Below are positions 5,312 to 5,419 of a DNA stretch of 5,419 nt, piece after piece. Source of the DNA: JBBDWZ01 sp050732575 (GTDB lineage Bacteria > Gemmatimonadota > Gemmatimonadetes > Longimicrobiales > RSA9); NCBI GenBank assembly GCA_050732575.1, contig JBOHRF010000364.1, positions 1 through 5,419 of the forward strand, in the 5' to 3' direction. Numbering within the stretch: position 1 is the stretch's first letter; the number at the start of each line of letters is the position of its first letter. The notes under the pieces are model-generated. The model was not told the DNA's origin and did not search any database. It was given only the letters and a program-made list of their open reading frames with translations. The translations under genes and the position numbers were made by a program.

Positions 5312-5419
5312 ATGGCTACCTCCGTGTTGAGCGATGTGAGTGCCGCATCGCCCATTCCCAACTTTGTAGCCGGCCAGTGGGTCGGCGCTTCCGGCGCGGA
5401 ATCCTTGCTCGTGCAGGAT
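5312..5419 (+). CDS. Aldehyde dehydrogenase N-terminus, probably methylmalonate/malonate-semialdehyde dehydrogenase (3' end outside window)
   Basis: Only the first 36 residues are present. After a short polar leader comes IPNFVAGQWVGASGAESLLV (15-34), the usual N-terminal beta-strand motif of the aldehyde dehydrogenase superfamily (x-N-F-I-x-G-x-W-V then S.AE...V). The form PNF..GQWV..SGAESL is common in CoA-acylating methylmalonate-semialdehyde dehydrogenase (MmsA/IolA), which converts methylmalonate or malonate semialdehyde to propionyl- or acetyl-CoA using NAD. The catalytic cysteine and the CoA-binding region lie outside the window, so the subfamily is a guess and another NAD-dependent aldehyde dehydrogenase is possible. 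The ATG has GGAG 7 nt upstream and a candidate extended -10 about 45 nt upstream. The gene is divergent from the propeller gene. Confidence 0.72.
   Translation, partial: MATSVLSDVSAASPIPNFVAGQWVGASGAESLLVQD

Overview
The window looks like chromosomal DNA of a GC-rich Gram-negative bacterium. Coding bias is strong, there are Sec-type signal peptides, one protein is an inner-membrane-anchored beta-propeller, and the outer genes concern malonate/acyl-CoA metabolism. A proteobacterium (for example a gammaproteobacterium) fits best, but taxonomy cannot be fixed from the sequence alone and other GC-rich Gram-negative phyla remain possible. No tRNA, rRNA, CRISPR array, transposase or phage gene is visible.

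Layout. (1) 1-1634, plus strand: the C-terminal part of an ACSF3/MatB-type (methyl)malonyl-CoA synthetase overlaps by 4 nt (ATGA) a MatC-type dicarboxylate carrier. The pair reads as an uptake-plus-activation unit for malonate or a close relative. (2) 1879-3447, plus strand: an exported M24 metallopeptidase of the aminopeptidase P/prolidase type with all five metal ligands, behind a 244-nt leader region with a candidate promoter. (3) 3508-4083, minus strand: a small exported protein of unknown function, convergent with the peptidase. (4) 4242-5225, minus strand: a single-pass membrane protein with a six-bladed TolB/PD40 propeller facing the periplasm, lying upstream of gene 3 in the same direction. 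(5) 5312-5419, plus strand: the N-terminus of an aldehyde dehydrogenase, probably of the methylmalonate/malonate-semialdehyde dehydrogenase type, divergent from gene 4 across an 86-nt region with one AT-rich core.

The most unusual signal is non-coding. A 7-bp tandem repeat (TGACGCG, with a GGACGCG variant) occurs at the 3' end of all four complete genes. Read along each transcript it has the same orientation every time, and it supplies the actual stop codon of two of them. Because the unit contains TGA and its length is not a multiple of three, three successive TGACGCG units put a stop in every frame. A further copy in opposite orientation lies upstream of gene 3, so the arrays also make inverted pairs that could fold in RNA.
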